NCBI GenBank assembly: GCA_965208775.1
Contig: OZ242360.1
Span: 1,612,001 to 1,676,000, forward strand
Origin: JAPOVO01 sp026708165
Lineage (GTDB): Bacteria; Chloroflexota; UBA11872; VXNJ01
Length of the DNA stretch: 64,000 nucleotides
Direction: 5' to 3'
In this document: piece after piece, positions 35,536-45,075 of the stretch
Layout: each line of letters starts with the position of its first letter
How positions within the stretch are numbered: position 1 is the stretch's first letter
Made by a program: the position numbers and the translations under genes
Notes under the pieces: generated by a model
Database searches by the model: none
The model's input: only the letters and a program-made list of their open reading frames with translations
Told to the model about the DNA's origin: nothing

Positions 35536-35993
35536 CGGTATCGCCGAAAGTAAGTCCCTATCTCTGGTTCGATGGACAGGCTGAAGAGGCAGCCGAGTTC
35601 TACGTCTCGGTGTTTCCCAACTCGAGGATTCTGAGCGTATCTGAAACAGCGTCCGGCCCGGCCAAGGGCGGCGCGGTGGTGGAGTTCGAGATCGACGGTC
35701 AGAAGATCGGGGCCTTCGACGGCGGACCGATGGTCAAGTTCACCTGGGCTGTGTCGTTCGTCGTCTATTGCGACTCGCAGGAGGAAATCGATTACTTCTG
35801 GGAGCGGCTTTCGGAAGATGGAGAGCCCAGCCAGTGCGGTTGGCTGCAGGACAAGTATGGGCTGTCGTGGCAGGTGTGGCCGGCAGTCCTGCCCGATCTA
35901 TTGGAGAGCAACGGGGAGGCGGTCATGGGCGCACTGCTCAAGATGGGAAAGCTCGACATCGAGGAGCTGCGCCGGGCCGCCGAGGGCGGATGA
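35532..35993 (+). CDS. PhnB-like VOC protein (3-demethylubiquinone methyltransferase-like fold)
   Basis: 153 residues starting VSPYLWFDGQAEEAAEFYVS with GPMVKFTWAVSFVVYCD in the middle and GLSWQVWPAVLPDLL near the end, the signature of the PhnB family. Despite the old annotation, members are VOC-fold proteins without a SAM motif. It follows another VOC gene in the same unit. Confidence 0.85.
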   Translation: MTVSPKVSPYLWFDGQAEEAAEFYVSVFPNSRILSVSETASGPAKGGAVVEFEIDGQKIGAFDGGPMVKFTWAVSFVVYCDSQEEIDYFWERLSEDGEPSQCGWLQDKYGLSWQVWPAVLPDLLESNGEAVMGALLKMGKLDIEELRRAAEGG

Positions 35994-36156
35994 CGCCGCC
36001 GCCGTCGCATTGGTCGAGGCGGCGAAGGGGAATGGGGTCTGGACCGTTCATCGGCCTCAGAGTTTCAAGGAGCACGTCGCCTACAGCGCCGCGGCCCACT
36101 CGAAGGTTCGCAATATACTGCGTGCCTCCGCCAAACGTGCGCCAGAGGAGTTTGTC

Positions 36157-36549
36157 ATGCCCATTGCCCGCGGATCGCTGGATGTCAACATCGAAGCCGA
36201 GCCGCCGTTCCTGGAGCGGGACGGGCTGAGGCTGAACCGCAACGTGGTGCGCAAGGAGTTCTCCGGCGACATAGTGGGCGCCTCGGAGGCGCAGATGATC
36301 GCCGCCTTTACCGGTACTCCCGGTTCGGCAGGCTACGTGGCCATCGAGCACTTCACGGGCTCGGTGGGTGGGAAGTCGGGCTCGTTCGTGCTCCAGCACA
36401 GCGGTGTGATGAACAAGGGCGACGCCCGGCTCGAGGTCATGATCGTGCCCGACTCGGGCACCGGGGAGCTGGCCGGCATCTCGGGGACGCTAGAGATCGA
36501 CAACGAAGAGGATCAGCACTCCTACGTCCTCGACTACGAGCAGGCATAA
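36157..36549 (+). CDS. DUF3224-family protein
   Basis: 130 residues: VRKEFSGDIVGASEAQMIAA, YVAIEHFTGSVGGKSGSFVL and LAGISGTLEI are the recurring beta-strand motifs of the DUF3224 (allene-oxide-cyclase-like barrel) family. GAGGAG precedes the ATG. The frame runs ~110 codons further upstream with doubtful content. Function unknown. Confidence 0.78.
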   Translation: MPIARGSLDVNIEAEPPFLERDGLRLNRNVVRKEFSGDIVGASEAQMIAAFTGTPGSAGYVAIEHFTGSVGGKSGSFVLQHSGVMNKGDARLEVMIVPDSGTGELAGISGTLEIDNEEDQHSYVLDYEQA

Positions 36550-36756
36550 GCGCGCTAACTCATGATGCCCGTGGCATCTGCGTCGGGAGCCGGAATCGGT
36601 CGGCGCGGACCGCGTCCTTGTGGGGATCGAATGTTGCATCTTGGAGTTCAACGGGTTGACTGTGCTCGTTAGGTAATAATCCGAATGAGGGGCTGGTCAG
36701 TCCCGTCGCCAGGGCGGCGTATCAAGCGGCTTGATTAGTTTAAGAAGAGAGGGAAC

Positions 36757-37401
36757 ATGGTGGAGTTCGATGTCGAAAGTCACCTTGACGCTGTAGAGCG
36801 CAGCGTGACGTGGCTGGAGCGCGACGGAATGGACGCCAGCGAAGTCACTCTGGCCCGCGACTACGCGACGACGGTTGAAGATCTGTGGGACGCGGTAACC
36901 AACCAGGAGCGCATTCCGCGCTGGTTCGCGCCGGTCAGCGGCGAGCTGCGGCTCGGCGGCAGCTATCAGGTGGAAGGCAACGCCGGGGGCAAGATCACGG
37001 CGTGTGAGCAAAATTCACACTTCTCGCTCGATTGGGTGTTCAGCGGGTGGACGAGCTGGGTGGACGTAAGCGTCTCGGACGCAGGACCGGGCCGCGCGCG
37101 GCTCAGCCTCACGCACACGGCGCACCTCTCCGATTTCTGGGACACCTACGGGCCGGGAGCGGCCGGCGTAGGCTGGGAAATGGGGTTCGTGGGACTTGGG
37201 CTGTACCTGGCGGATCCCGACTGGCCCAAGCCTGACATAGCCGATTTCGCCACTTCGCCCGATGGCAAGGCGTTCATCACCGGCAGCAGCGAGGGGTGGG
37301 GGCGAGCGGCGGTCGCGGCCGGAACGGACCCCGAAGCCGCCAACGCGGCGGTAGCGAGGACGACAGCGTTTTACACCGGCGAGTCGGACGAGTCCGCCTG
37401 A
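36757..37401 (+). CDS. SRPBCC (AHSA1-like) protein
   Basis: 214 residues. The core ARDYATTVEDLWDAVTNQERIPRWF, followed by LRLGGSYQ and WVDVSVSDAGPGRARLSLTH, is the START-like AHSA1 fold. Such proteins bind hydrophobic ligands, and many neighbour ArsR regulators; none is adjacent here. AGAGGG precedes the ATG. A weak TTGACT/TAATCC-like promoter lies at ~36656-36682. Confidence 0.8.
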   Translation: MVEFDVESHLDAVERSVTWLERDGMDASEVTLARDYATTVEDLWDAVTNQERIPRWFAPVSGELRLGGSYQVEGNAGGKITACEQNSHFSLDWVFSGWTSWVDVSVSDAGPGRARLSLTHTAHLSDFWDTYGPGAAGVGWEMGFVGLGLYLADPDWPKPDIADFATSPDGKAFITGSSEGWGRAAVAAGTDPEAANAAVARTTAFYTGESDESA

Positions 37402-37505
37402 GGCTCGGGCAGGCCAGACCTTTGTGGGTACTGGTGGCCGGATCGCTCGGAGCCGGTTAGGGCACTCCCGCGGAAGCGCGGCTGATCGATACCGCCCGTC
37501 GGGGC

Positions 37506-38141
37506 CTATCTTTTGCGGATTACGTTCAAGCCGTCGCGGATGGTCAGCAGGACGTTGTGGACGCGGGGATCGGCGGCAACCCGCTTGTTGAGGGCGTCGA
37601 TGGCATTGTCGTCCGGGGTCTGAGGGTCGAGCACCCGCCCGGACCACAGCACGTTGTCGACGACCATTACCCCGTTCGCGGCCAGCAGCTCCAGGCAGCG
37701 CTCGTAGTAGTCGGGGTAGTTGACCTTGTCGGCGTCGATAAAGATGAGGTCGTAGGGGTCGGTCAGCTCTTCGAGGGTCTCCAGCGCGGGGCCGATTCGG
37801 ACGCTGATCTTCTTGCCGTGCGGAGTCTTGTCGAAGAACCGGCGCGCCCGCCGCTCGGCCTCGGGGTCAATGTCGCATGAGGTGACGGTCCCGTCTTCGG
37901 GAAGGGCATGGGCCATCATGAGGGCGCTGAATCCGGTGAACAGCCCCAGCTCCAGGACGTGCCGGGCGCCTGAGGCGAAGATGAGGGTCTGGAGCAGACC
38001 GCCGACCAGCTTGTCGGAAATCATCCCGGCGCCCCGGATGTTCGCGTACGTATAGTCCTTGAGCTCCTCCAGCACGGGCGGGAGCGGGCTGGAGTGGTCG
38101 TCGGCGTATTTGTCTATGTTCTCGGGGACTATGAAATGCAT
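37506..38141 (-). CDS. O-methyltransferase, class I (CCoAOMT-like)
   Basis: 211 residues. Motif I is VLELGLFTGFSALMMAHAL near residue 62, motif II FIDADKVNYPDYYERC carries the metal-binding Asp, and VMVVDNVLWSGRVLDP is motif III. These match the cation-dependent O-methyltransferases that act on catechol-like acceptors. The longer open frame upstream lacks homology; the ATG at MHFIVPENI is the family start. Confidence 0.85.
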   Translation of the reverse strand: MHFIVPENIDKYADDHSSPLPPVLEELKDYTYANIRGAGMISDKLVGGLLQTLIFASGARHVLELGLFTGFSALMMAHALPEDGTVTSCDIDPEAERRARRFFDKTPHGKKISVRIGPALETLEELTDPYDLIFIDADKVNYPDYYERCLELLAANGVMVVDNVLWSGRVLDPQTPDDNAIDALNKRVAADPRVHNVLLTIRDGLNVIRKR

Positions 38142-38344
38142 TGCGATTTCCGTAGGTGTGGGGCGTTTGTCCAGCGCACTATGGAAGCAGCACCCATTCT
38201 GCCCAATTACGGCGCGGCATAGAAGCGCAGGACGTAACAGGGCCGATAGACGCGCCCGGCGCTCGCAGGGAACAGAGGCTGAGACTTCCAGCCGGTCGGC
38301 TAGTGCGGCAGAGACCGCGTCTGTTGCGCTTGACGGGCGTCGGG

Positions 38345-38400
38345 CGCTACCGTTTTCCCGGTTAGGTGATGAGCATAGTGCGGTCAACCGGGAGCGTGCG
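38345..38400 (+). promoter_or_regulatory. conserved leader of the membrane-protein paralogues, copy 1
   Basis: Starts CGCTACCGTTTT and contains GTGATGAGCA and GTGCGGTCAAC, both shared with 55993-56047 at nearly the same distance from the ATG. Shared promoter and leader, or part of one duplicated segment. Confidence 0.55.
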
Positions 38401-39159
38401 ATGGCTACGTCTAGTCTGAGCGGATTGGCGGGAACCAAAGGCGCGGGCCTAGCCATCATGACGGCGTTCGTGCTAACGCTAATCGCATCGTTCTTCGCAC
38501 CGGGGTCTATCCTGATAGACCCCGTAGACCAAACCGACTTCGCCAAAACGATAGACGTGATGGCCAACCACGCAAGCCTCGCGCACGCGATGACTTTTTT
38601 GGTGATCGTGGCGATGTTGCTTTACGCCTATGGCGTGCTGCCGCTGTTTCGCCTGCCCAACCGGCAAGGCGGACTTGCTTGTCCGGCGTTGCGATTCGGG
38701 TTGATAACAAGCCTGTTCGGGTGGGGCATTTTCATTATTGCGATGGGCAAGAGGCACATGATCGTCCACCTGATGCAACGGGCGATGGACACCGGAACCA
38801 GCCCGGAAATGGCGGCGGAATTCGACACTCTGGCGGTGGCCACTTACGCGGACATGGCCGGAATCGTCCTTGCGTTCTTGACGGTCTATCCATTCGCGTC
38901 CATGCTGCTTGGACTTGCCCTGGCGGCCCGATTCAGCGGAATGAACGTCTACAGGCTGGCCGCTTACGGTCTTGTAGTCATAGGAGTGGCGGGGCTGGTG
39001 AACTTCCTGGTGGTTCAGCACGCTCCCGGCGTCGACATCAGCGTGCTTCTCCCGTTACACAGCACGATTCTGTTGATAGGCGGCGTGTGCCTCTACCTGA
39101 TCGGACTGGGGATGTACCTGGGGCGCAGCGAGCTAATGCCGGAGGGTTCCTCCGGCTAG
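38401..39159 (+). CDS. polytopic membrane protein of unknown family, paralogue A
   Basis: 252 residues with about seven hydrophobic helices, two amphipathic loops and the strongly conserved KRHMIVHLMQRAMD loop near residue 120. A paralogue at 56048 has the same length and shares long identical blocks (for example LAARFSGMNVYRLA). I know no function for this family. The Lys/Arg/His cluster in a loop could be a ligand or anionic-lipid site. It starts at an ATG with GGGAGC upstream. Confidence 0.8.
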   Translation: MATSSLSGLAGTKGAGLAIMTAFVLTLIASFFAPGSILIDPVDQTDFAKTIDVMANHASLAHAMTFLVIVAMLLYAYGVLPLFRLPNRQGGLACPALRFGLITSLFGWGIFIIAMGKRHMIVHLMQRAMDTGTSPEMAAEFDTLAVATYADMAGIVLAFLTVYPFASMLLGLALAARFSGMNVYRLAAYGLVVIGVAGLVNFLVVQHAPGVDISVLLPLHSTILLIGGVCLYLIGLGMYLGRSELMPEGSSG

Positions 39160-39344
39160 GGCCGTACGTCGCCTTCCTCGACGGGGGAGGCAACCGCCAG
39201 TCTGCGGCATGTCTCCAGCGGCAGATCACGGCCACCTTAATTACTGGATAGGGGACCTTGACCTCGGCGCGGCGGCGCGAGCCGAGAAGGGCCCTCCAGC
39301 CCGATGACGGTTAAGTCGACAACCGCCGGAGCGGTCGGCCGGGA

Positions 39345-41477
39345 TTACGCCAGGTCGTAGCGATCCAGCTCCATCACCTTGTGCCACGCGCTCACGAAGT
39401 CGCGAACGAACACGTCACCCGCGTCGTCACACCCGTAGACTTCCGCGATGGCTCGAAGCTCGGAGTTTGAGCCGAACACCAGGTCCACGCTCGTCCCGGT
39501 CCACTTGATCTCTCCGGTCTGGGGATCGCTTCCCTCGAACACGCCGGGGAATGCGGCAGATGGCTTCCACTCGGTGTCCATGTCGAGCAGATTCACGAAG
39601 AAGTCGTTGGACAAGGCTTCGGGCCGGTCGGTCAGAACCCCGTGCTGAGACTGCCCGGTGTTCGCATTCAAGACGCGCAGGCCGCCGACGAGCGCCGTCG
39701 TCTCGGGAGCGGTCAGCGTCAACATGCACGCCCGCTCTACCAGCAAGTCTTCCGGTCTGCCTTCCTGCCCGGCTTGGACGTGGTTGCGAAAACCGTCCGC
39801 GGTGGGTTCGAGCACGGCGAACGACTCCACGTCGGTCCATTCCTGCGACGCGTCCGTGCGACCGGGAGTGAACGGTACCTGCACGTCAGAACCGGCGTTC
39901 CGGGCGGCCTGCTCGACGCCCGCGCATCCGGCCAGGACGATCACGTCGGCCAGGGAGACCCGCTTGCCGCCGGTCTGCGAGCTGTTGAAATCCGCCTGGA
40001 TCTGTTCGAGCGTCCCAAGCGCCTCTTCGAGCTGGGCCGGGTTGTTTACTTCCCAGTCCTTTTGCGGCGCGAGACGGACCCTCGCCCCGTTCGCGCCACC
40101 ACGTTTGTCGGTGCCGCGGAACGATGCCGCCGACGCCCAGGCGGTCGAGACGAGCTGGGAAACGGGCAATCCGGAAGCGAGGACCGTCGCTTTGAGGTCG
40201 GCGATATCCTGATCCCCGATCAACTCGTGATCGACGTCGGGGACAGGGTCTTGCCACAAGAGCGGCTCGGCGGGAACGAGGGGACCGAGATACCGGCTGC
40301 GAGGCCCCATATCCCGGTGGATCAGCTTGTACCACGCCCTGGCGAACGCGTCTTCGAATTCCTCATGGTTTTCCATGAAGCGCTTCGCGATCTCGGCGTA
40401 AGCCGGTTCCTCCTTCAATGAGAGATCCGTCGTGAGCATCATGGGGGCGTGCTTTTTCGAGGGATCGTGGGCGTCCGGCACGGTGGCAACCGCCGCTGCG
40501 TTCGTGGGAGCGTACTGCGATTTTCCGGCCGGGCTTTTGGTCAGCTCCCAGTCGTAGCCGTGCAGGTTCTCGAAGAAGTTGTTGTCCCACTTGACGGGGT
40601 TGGTGGTCCAGGCGCCTTCGAGGCCGCTGGTTACCGTATCGCCGCCTTTGCCGCTGCCGTAGCGGTTCTTCCAACCGAGGCCTTGCTCTTCGATGCCGGC
40701 GCCCTCCGGTTCGGGTCCGACATTTTCTTCAGAGGCGGCGCCGTGCGCCTTGCCGAACGTGTGTCCTCCGGCGATTAGGGCAACCGTCTCCTCGTCGTTC
40801 ATCGCCATGCGCTTGAACGTATTTCGAATGTAGCTTGCCGCGGCGAGCGGGTCCGGGTTGCCGTTCGGCCCCTCCGGGTTGACGTAGATCAGACCCATGT
40901 GGTCGGCGCCGAGTGGTCCCTCCAGCTCTCCTTCGTCGCTGTGGCGCTCGTCCGCGAGCCAGGTCTGTTCAGGCCCCCAGTCTGTCTCGTCAGCCTCCCA
41001 GACGTCCACGCGTCCGAAGGCGAAACCAAAGGTCTTGAACCCCATCGACTCCAGAGCGCAGTTGCCGGCGAAGATGATCAGGTCGGCCCAGGAGAGGTTC
41101 CTGCCGTACTTCTTCTTGACCGGCCAGAGCAAGCGGCGCGCCTTGTCCAGGTTCCCGTTGTCGGGCCAACTGTTGAGGGGCGCGAAGCGTTGGTAGCCGG
41201 ACCCTCCGCCACCTCTGCCGTCACTGATGCGGTACGTGCCCGCGGCGTGCCACGTCATGCGGATGAAGAGCGGCCCGTAGTGACCGTAGTCGGCAGGCCA
41301 CCAGTCCTGCGAGGTCGTCATCACCTGCTCGATGTCCTGCTTCAGCGCATCGACGTCAAGAGTCTTGACCGCCTCGGCGTAGTCGAAGCCGTCGCCCATC
41401 GGATCAGACAGGTGGGAATCCTGGCGGAGAACCTTCAGGTTCAACTGATCCGGCCACCAGTATTGGTTGGTTGTCAT
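39345..41477 (-). CDS. katG: catalase-peroxidase
   Basis: Detoxifies H2O2 and has broad peroxidase activity. 710 residues, typical two-domain KatG. Distal haem motif is RMTWHAAGTYR (Arg/Trp/His), proximal His in GGHTFGKAHG, and the Tyr of the Met-Tyr-Trp adduct in LIYVNPEGPNG. GGGAGGG precedes the ATG. There is no fur/perR neighbour. It is divergent from murQ, sharing a 244-bp region. Confidence 0.97.
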   Translation of the reverse strand: MTTNQYWWPDQLNLKVLRQDSHLSDPMGDGFDYAEAVKTLDVDALKQDIEQVMTTSQDWWPADYGHYGPLFIRMTWHAAGTYRISDGRGGGGSGYQRFAPLNSWPDNGNLDKARRLLWPVKKKYGRNLSWADLIIFAGNCALESMGFKTFGFAFGRVDVWEADETDWGPEQTWLADERHSDEGELEGPLGADHMGLIYVNPEGPNGNPDPLAAASYIRNTFKRMAMNDEETVALIAGGHTFGKAHGAASEENVGPEPEGAGIEEQGLGWKNRYGSGKGGDTVTSGLEGAWTTNPVKWDNNFFENLHGYDWELTKSPAGKSQYAPTNAAAVATVPDAHDPSKKHAPMMLTTDLSLKEEPAYAEIAKRFMENHEEFEDAFARAWYKLIHRDMGPRSRYLGPLVPAEPLLWQDPVPDVDHELIGDQDIADLKATVLASGLPVSQLVSTAWASAASFRGTDKRGGANGARVRLAPQKDWEVNNPAQLEEALGTLEQIQADFNSSQTGGKRVSLADVIVLAGCAGVEQAARNAGSDVQVPFTPGRTDASQEWTDVESFAVLEPTADGFRNHVQAGQEGRPEDLLVERACMLTLTAPETTALVGGLRVLNANTGQSQHGVLTDRPEALSNDFFVNLLDMDTEWKPSAAFPGVFEGSDPQTGEIKWTGTSVDLVFGSNSELRAIAEVYGCDDAGDVFVRDFVSAWHKVMELDRYDLA

Positions 41478-41636
41478 TATGACCCTCCCTTAGAAATTGC
41501 CCGTGTGTTGCAAAACCTTATGGACCTGTTCAAAGCGTGCTTTATTGTGACCTCAAACGTCAACCCGGCGGACCTGCATGAGCCGCCGCGCGAGGCCTCG
41601 GCTTTCAATGGGGGCGAGCGGGGGCCGTCGCGGGAC

Positions 41637-41672
41637 TAACATAGCTGGTTGTACATGCTTTGGGGCGGGTCA
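41637..41672 (+). promoter_or_regulatory. conserved upstream element, copy B
   Basis: TAACATAGC is followed by a 17-base spacer and then GGGCGGGTCA, upstream of murQ. Same layout as the elements at 31171 and 45111. Confidence 0.55.
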
Positions 41673-41721
41673 TGATCGCCTGATCGACTTGCCGCCTCGC
41701 TTTTACCTGGATTGGACTTAA

Positions 41722-42642
41722 GTGGACGTGGACAATCCGCGCATCACGGAACGGCGAAATCCCGCGAGCGAAGGCATCGACACGATGTCCGCACAGGAGA
41801 TCGTTTCGCTGATGAGTCGCGAGGACGAAAGGGTCATAGCAGCGGTGCGGTCGGCCATCCCGAGTATTGCCAGAGCGGCCGAGTTGGTCTCGGACGTCGT
41901 CAAGCGTGGCGGGCGAGTGTTCTACCAGGGCGCGGGCACGAGCGGACGAATCGCGGTGCTCGACGCGGCGGAGTGGACGCCGACGTTCGGGATCGATCCG
42001 GACCGGGTAGTCGCCCTCATTGCCGGCGGAGACAAGGCGCTGCGAAGCTCTGTGGAGGGGGCCGAAGATCGTGCGGACCTTGGCGCTCGGGACCTGCGGA
42101 CCAACGGGATTTCGGATAGCGATCTGCTGATCGGAGTCTCCGCCAGCGGAGCGACTCCGTACGTGCTCGGTGGGTTTTCCTACGCCAGAGAGATCGGGTC
42201 CAAGAGCGTGGCCGTGACCTCCAATCCGGGTTCTCCCTTCCACTCGGCGGCCGACGTGGTGATCGAAGTCGTAGCAGGCCCCGAAGTCGTTACAGGCTCT
42301 ACCCGCCTCAAGGCCGGCACGGCTCAGAAGATGGTCCTGAACATGATCAGCACGGCCGCGATGGTGCTCGCGAACGAGACGTACGGTAACTTGATGGTGG
42401 GTCTGACGGCGGTGAATGAGAAGCTCAACAACAGAGCGGTATCCATGATTCTGGAGGTCTCGGGCGTGTCCGCGGCCGAAGCGCGCCGCGCGCTTGTCGA
42501 GTCCGACGGCTCGATTAAGGTCGCGCTGCTGTGCACGTCCCTGGAAATCAGTCCGGATGAGGCCCGGCTGTTGCTCAAGCGGTTCGATGGATCGTTGCGC
42601 GCGGCGATGACTGCTGCCGCCGACAATAAGTGCTTTGGATAG
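41722..42642 (+). CDS. murQ: N-acetylmuramic acid 6-phosphate etherase
   Basis: Cleaves the lactyl ether of MurNAc-6-P to give GlcNAc-6-P in cell-wall recycling. 306 residues, family length. ITERRNPAS at the start, the SIS-domain motifs VFYQGAGTSGRIAVLDAAE and VSASGATPYV, and ANETYGNLMVGL with NEKLNNRA near the end. The start is GTG with weak RBS. No anhMurNAc kinase gene follows, so substrate supply may be elsewhere. Confidence 0.92.
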   Translation: MDVDNPRITERRNPASEGIDTMSAQEIVSLMSREDERVIAAVRSAIPSIARAAELVSDVVKRGGRVFYQGAGTSGRIAVLDAAEWTPTFGIDPDRVVALIAGGDKALRSSVEGAEDRADLGARDLRTNGISDSDLLIGVSASGATPYVLGGFSYAREIGSKSVAVTSNPGSPFHSAADVVIEVVAGPEVVTGSTRLKAGTAQKMVLNMISTAAMVLANETYGNLMVGLTAVNEKLNNRAVSMILEVSGVSAAEARRALVESDGSIKVALLCTSLEISPDEARLLLKRFDGSLRAAMTAAADNKCFG

Positions 42643-42684
42643 TCCGGCCATCGTGAGGCAAAAGACGCGCTCCGGGGGACGCCG

Positions 42685-43737
42685 ATGGTGTCGATGCAAA
42701 CGCTGAGGAGCGGCGAGACCCTGAAAGTGACGGTTCTCGGTCCGGGAGATAGTCGGGCCGAGACGCCCGAGAATCGGGACGTGTGGTGGTTCCTCGTCCA
42801 GCCGTTCGATCCCTGGGTGAGTCCGGCCGAAGCCGAGATGCTGGCCCGCGCGCTGCGGGGAGCAACTGACGGCACGCTTCACGACTACATGTTCGTGGGG
42901 AGGTTGGACGACACCGTTGTGGGCACCGCGTGGCACGCCACGAACCACGCATCTCGCGAGATGGGGGTCTACGGTTACGTGCTGACGGACCCGGCGCACC
43001 GCGGCAAGGGCATCGCCCAGATTCTGACGAAGATGTCCTTAGAGCAATTCTGGGCTGACGGCGGAAAGGCCGTCTATCTTGGCACTGAAAATCCGATTGC
43101 CGGACACGTATACGAGAAGATGGGGTACGACAGCTACAACGGCATCGTGATGCGCGCAGTTCGCGCAGACGTAGACCCCGACACATTTGATGCCGACTAC
43201 TTTCGCTACGACGGCAAGGGCCTTGTTCGCGATGTCACGCAAGGCGACGCAGGTGGGTACGTGGCTCTACTCCACGCGCGCGAGCCAACCGACTGGGTAG
43301 TCCGAGATTTCACCGAAAGCCTGTTCTTCGCGCCTCCGGCAGTCCAGGCGACTGGCTGCGTGGGGCCGTTCGACCGCATTTGGCTGCGGCACGAGATGAA
43401 TTCGGCGAATCAGCTGAAGGCGTTGGTGACCAGGCATGACCGAATTGTGGCGGCCGCCGCCCTGGCAGGCCCGGCAAGCGGCGCTCTGGCCGGTACCGCT
43501 ACGCTCGAGTTCCAGTGTTATCCGACGTACCGCGGTGAGCTGGAAACACTGCTCTCAGCAACACTGGAGGCGGCGCAATCGGCCGGCGTGCGAAGCGTTC
43601 GGGGGTACGCGGTCGCCGCCGACCGCCGCGCAGCCTTTGCCGAGGCGGGATTCAGCGAGGAATCGGTCGCGCGCGGGCTGCTTGATCTGGGCGACAGACG
43701 GGCCGATGTGCACATTTTCCAGCGGGAGTTGGGCTGA
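42685..43737 (+). CDS. tandem GNAT-domain protein
   Basis: 350 residues in two halves. The N-terminal half has a complete GNAT core: VYGYVLTDPAHRGKGIAQIL (acetyl-CoA loop), then NPIAGHVYEKMGY. The C-terminal half (~190-350) looks like a decayed GNAT fold without the clear Q/R-x-x-G-x-G loop. Double-GNAT proteins often keep one active site. It starts 42 bp after murQ and may share its transcript. Substrate unknown. Confidence 0.75.
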   Translation: MVSMQTLRSGETLKVTVLGPGDSRAETPENRDVWWFLVQPFDPWVSPAEAEMLARALRGATDGTLHDYMFVGRLDDTVVGTAWHATNHASREMGVYGYVLTDPAHRGKGIAQILTKMSLEQFWADGGKAVYLGTENPIAGHVYEKMGYDSYNGIVMRAVRADVDPDTFDADYFRYDGKGLVRDVTQGDAGGYVALLHAREPTDWVVRDFTESLFFAPPAVQATGCVGPFDRIWLRHEMNSANQLKALVTRHDRIVAAAALAGPASGALAGTATLEFQCYPTYRGELETLLSATLEAAQSAGVRSVRGYAVAADRRAAFAEAGFSEESVARGLLDLGDRRADVHIFQRELG

Positions 43738-43764
43738 CCGGCGGCGAGCCGCTTCCGACGATTT

Positions 43765-44496
43765 TCAGAAGGTCTCGGCGTCGGCGCTGAACCATTTTCG
43801 TATGAGATCGTTCAAGGAGCCGTCCGCCTTCATGTCGCCGATGGCCTGATCCAGTTTTTCCTTCAACTGGCCGTCTTGTTCGCGGACGCCGATTCCGACG
43901 CCAGATCCGAGCGTGACTCTCGGGCCTACCATGGTCAGCTTTCCTTCATTCTCCGCCATGCTCTCCCGGGCGAATTCCAGGTCGACCAGCGCGGCGTCGG
44001 CTTCGCCGTCCAGGACCGCCGCGACCAGGTCCGGGGCCAACGGGTATTCCAGTAATGTCGCGCCGGTCTGGGAGAGGTAACCGGCCTGAGTGGTGGATAC
44101 CTGCGCGGCGACCTTGCCGTCGACAACGTCCGCGGCGGCTCCGGCGAGGGCTAGATAGACGGAGGGACTGGGCGGGACGTACGGCTGGGTGAAGTCGATG
44201 AGCCGGTCGCGCTCGTCGGTAATGCTCATTCCGGCGAGGATAGTGTCGTATTCGCCGGCGACGAGGTTGGGAATAATGCTGTCCCAATCGTTGGTGACCC
44301 AGACGCATTCGAGATCGGCCCGGCGGCACAGCTCGTCTCCCAGCTCGCGCTCGAACCCGTCGATCTCGCCGTCGTCGTTGATGAAGTTGTAAGGGGGATA
44401 CGCCCCTTCCGTTCCCAATTTGACGACATCGGCTTCCCTGTCGCAGGACAGGGAAATGGAGATGAGCAAGGCGGCCGCGAGGACCAATCTAAACAT
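43765..44496 (-). CDS. amino-acid-type ABC transporter solute-binding lipoprotein
   Basis: 243 residues. The signal FRLVLAAALLISISLSC carries a good lipobox (SLSC), so it is a lipoprotein. The mature part is SBP_bac_3 type: LGTEGAYPPYNFI, DGFERELGDELC, ILAGMSITDERDRLIDFTQPY and a late GIGVREQDGQLKEKLDQA. It would capture polar amino acids or similar. Permease and ATPase genes are not adjacent, which is unusual. I start at MFRLVLAA; upstream codons add nothing. Confidence 0.87.
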   Translation of the reverse strand: MFRLVLAAALLISISLSCDREADVVKLGTEGAYPPYNFINDDGEIDGFERELGDELCRRADLECVWVTNDWDSIIPNLVAGEYDTILAGMSITDERDRLIDFTQPYVPPSPSVYLALAGAAADVVDGKVAAQVSTTQAGYLSQTGATLLEYPLAPDLVAAVLDGEADAALVDLEFARESMAENEGKLTMVGPRVTLGSGVGIGVREQDGQLKEKLDQAIGDMKADGSLNDLIRKWFSADAETF

Positions 44497-44560
44497 GTTC
44501 CGCCTGACGTTTGCGGACCTATCGACCTGGGCGTTCACAGCGATTTCCACCACACTTCCG

Positions 44561-45052
44561 CTATGGAGACAGCTTTTCACGCAGGGTCTCGATCAGCTCG
44601 AGGAGCCCCGGAGGAGGATCTTCCGCTTCATCCCGCTGGGCGAGATCCTCCAGCGCCTCGACGACTCGCCGGTCGCCGAAGTCCACCAGTTGCTCGATCG
44701 CCAGCAGGTGAGGATGCGGCGAGTAGAAGGGATAGCCATCCTTGTGCTTCTCCGGCGACCTTACGAGATCCAGCAGGTGCAGCCGGATCTCCTCGGTGTC
44801 CGGCGACGGCTGCCAGAACTCTCGCGTGTCATCGGCGCCGTGAACGTACACGGGCCCGATGGGTATGGGGTCGCGTTCGATCCGGCGGTACGGGTGGTTG
44901 GCGCAGTAGGTCCAGAAGGGATTCGGGATGTCTAGCTGGCGGATCTCGCAGTAGCTGGGGATATTCCGGTTGTGGTAGGCCGACCCGCGCTCGCCGCCGT
45001 TGGAGCGGTTGAACCAGCAGGAGCGGCAGCAGTCCGAACCTCCGTTCGGCAT
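44561..45052 (-). CDS. hypothetical Cys-rich N-terminus protein
   Basis: 163 residues. The N-terminus has DCCRSCWF, then SYCEIR and YCANHPYR, five cysteines plus His, suggesting a metal site. The C-terminal half has AIEQLVDFGDRRVVEALEDLA, resembling one HEAT-type repeat pair. Starts at MPNGGSD with GGGGAGGAGG upstream. I do not recognise a function. A conserved upstream element precedes it on the same strand. Confidence 0.65.
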   Translation of the reverse strand: MPNGGSDCCRSCWFNRSNGGERGSAYHNRNIPSYCEIRQLDIPNPFWTYCANHPYRRIERDPIPIGPVYVHGADDTREFWQPSPDTEEIRLHLLDLVRSPEKHKDGYPFYSPHPHLLAIEQLVDFGDRRVVEALEDLAQRDEAEDPPPGLLELIETLREKLSP

Positions 45053-45075
45053 GAGTGCAACCTCCTCCCCTCGGC

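Noticed and set aside
35994..36156. Possible YdeI-family remnant (VALVEAAKGNGVWT) in frame with the DUF3224 gene
   Set aside because: Only a dozen residues resemble that family; the following sequence does not fit, so I cannot support a pseudogene.
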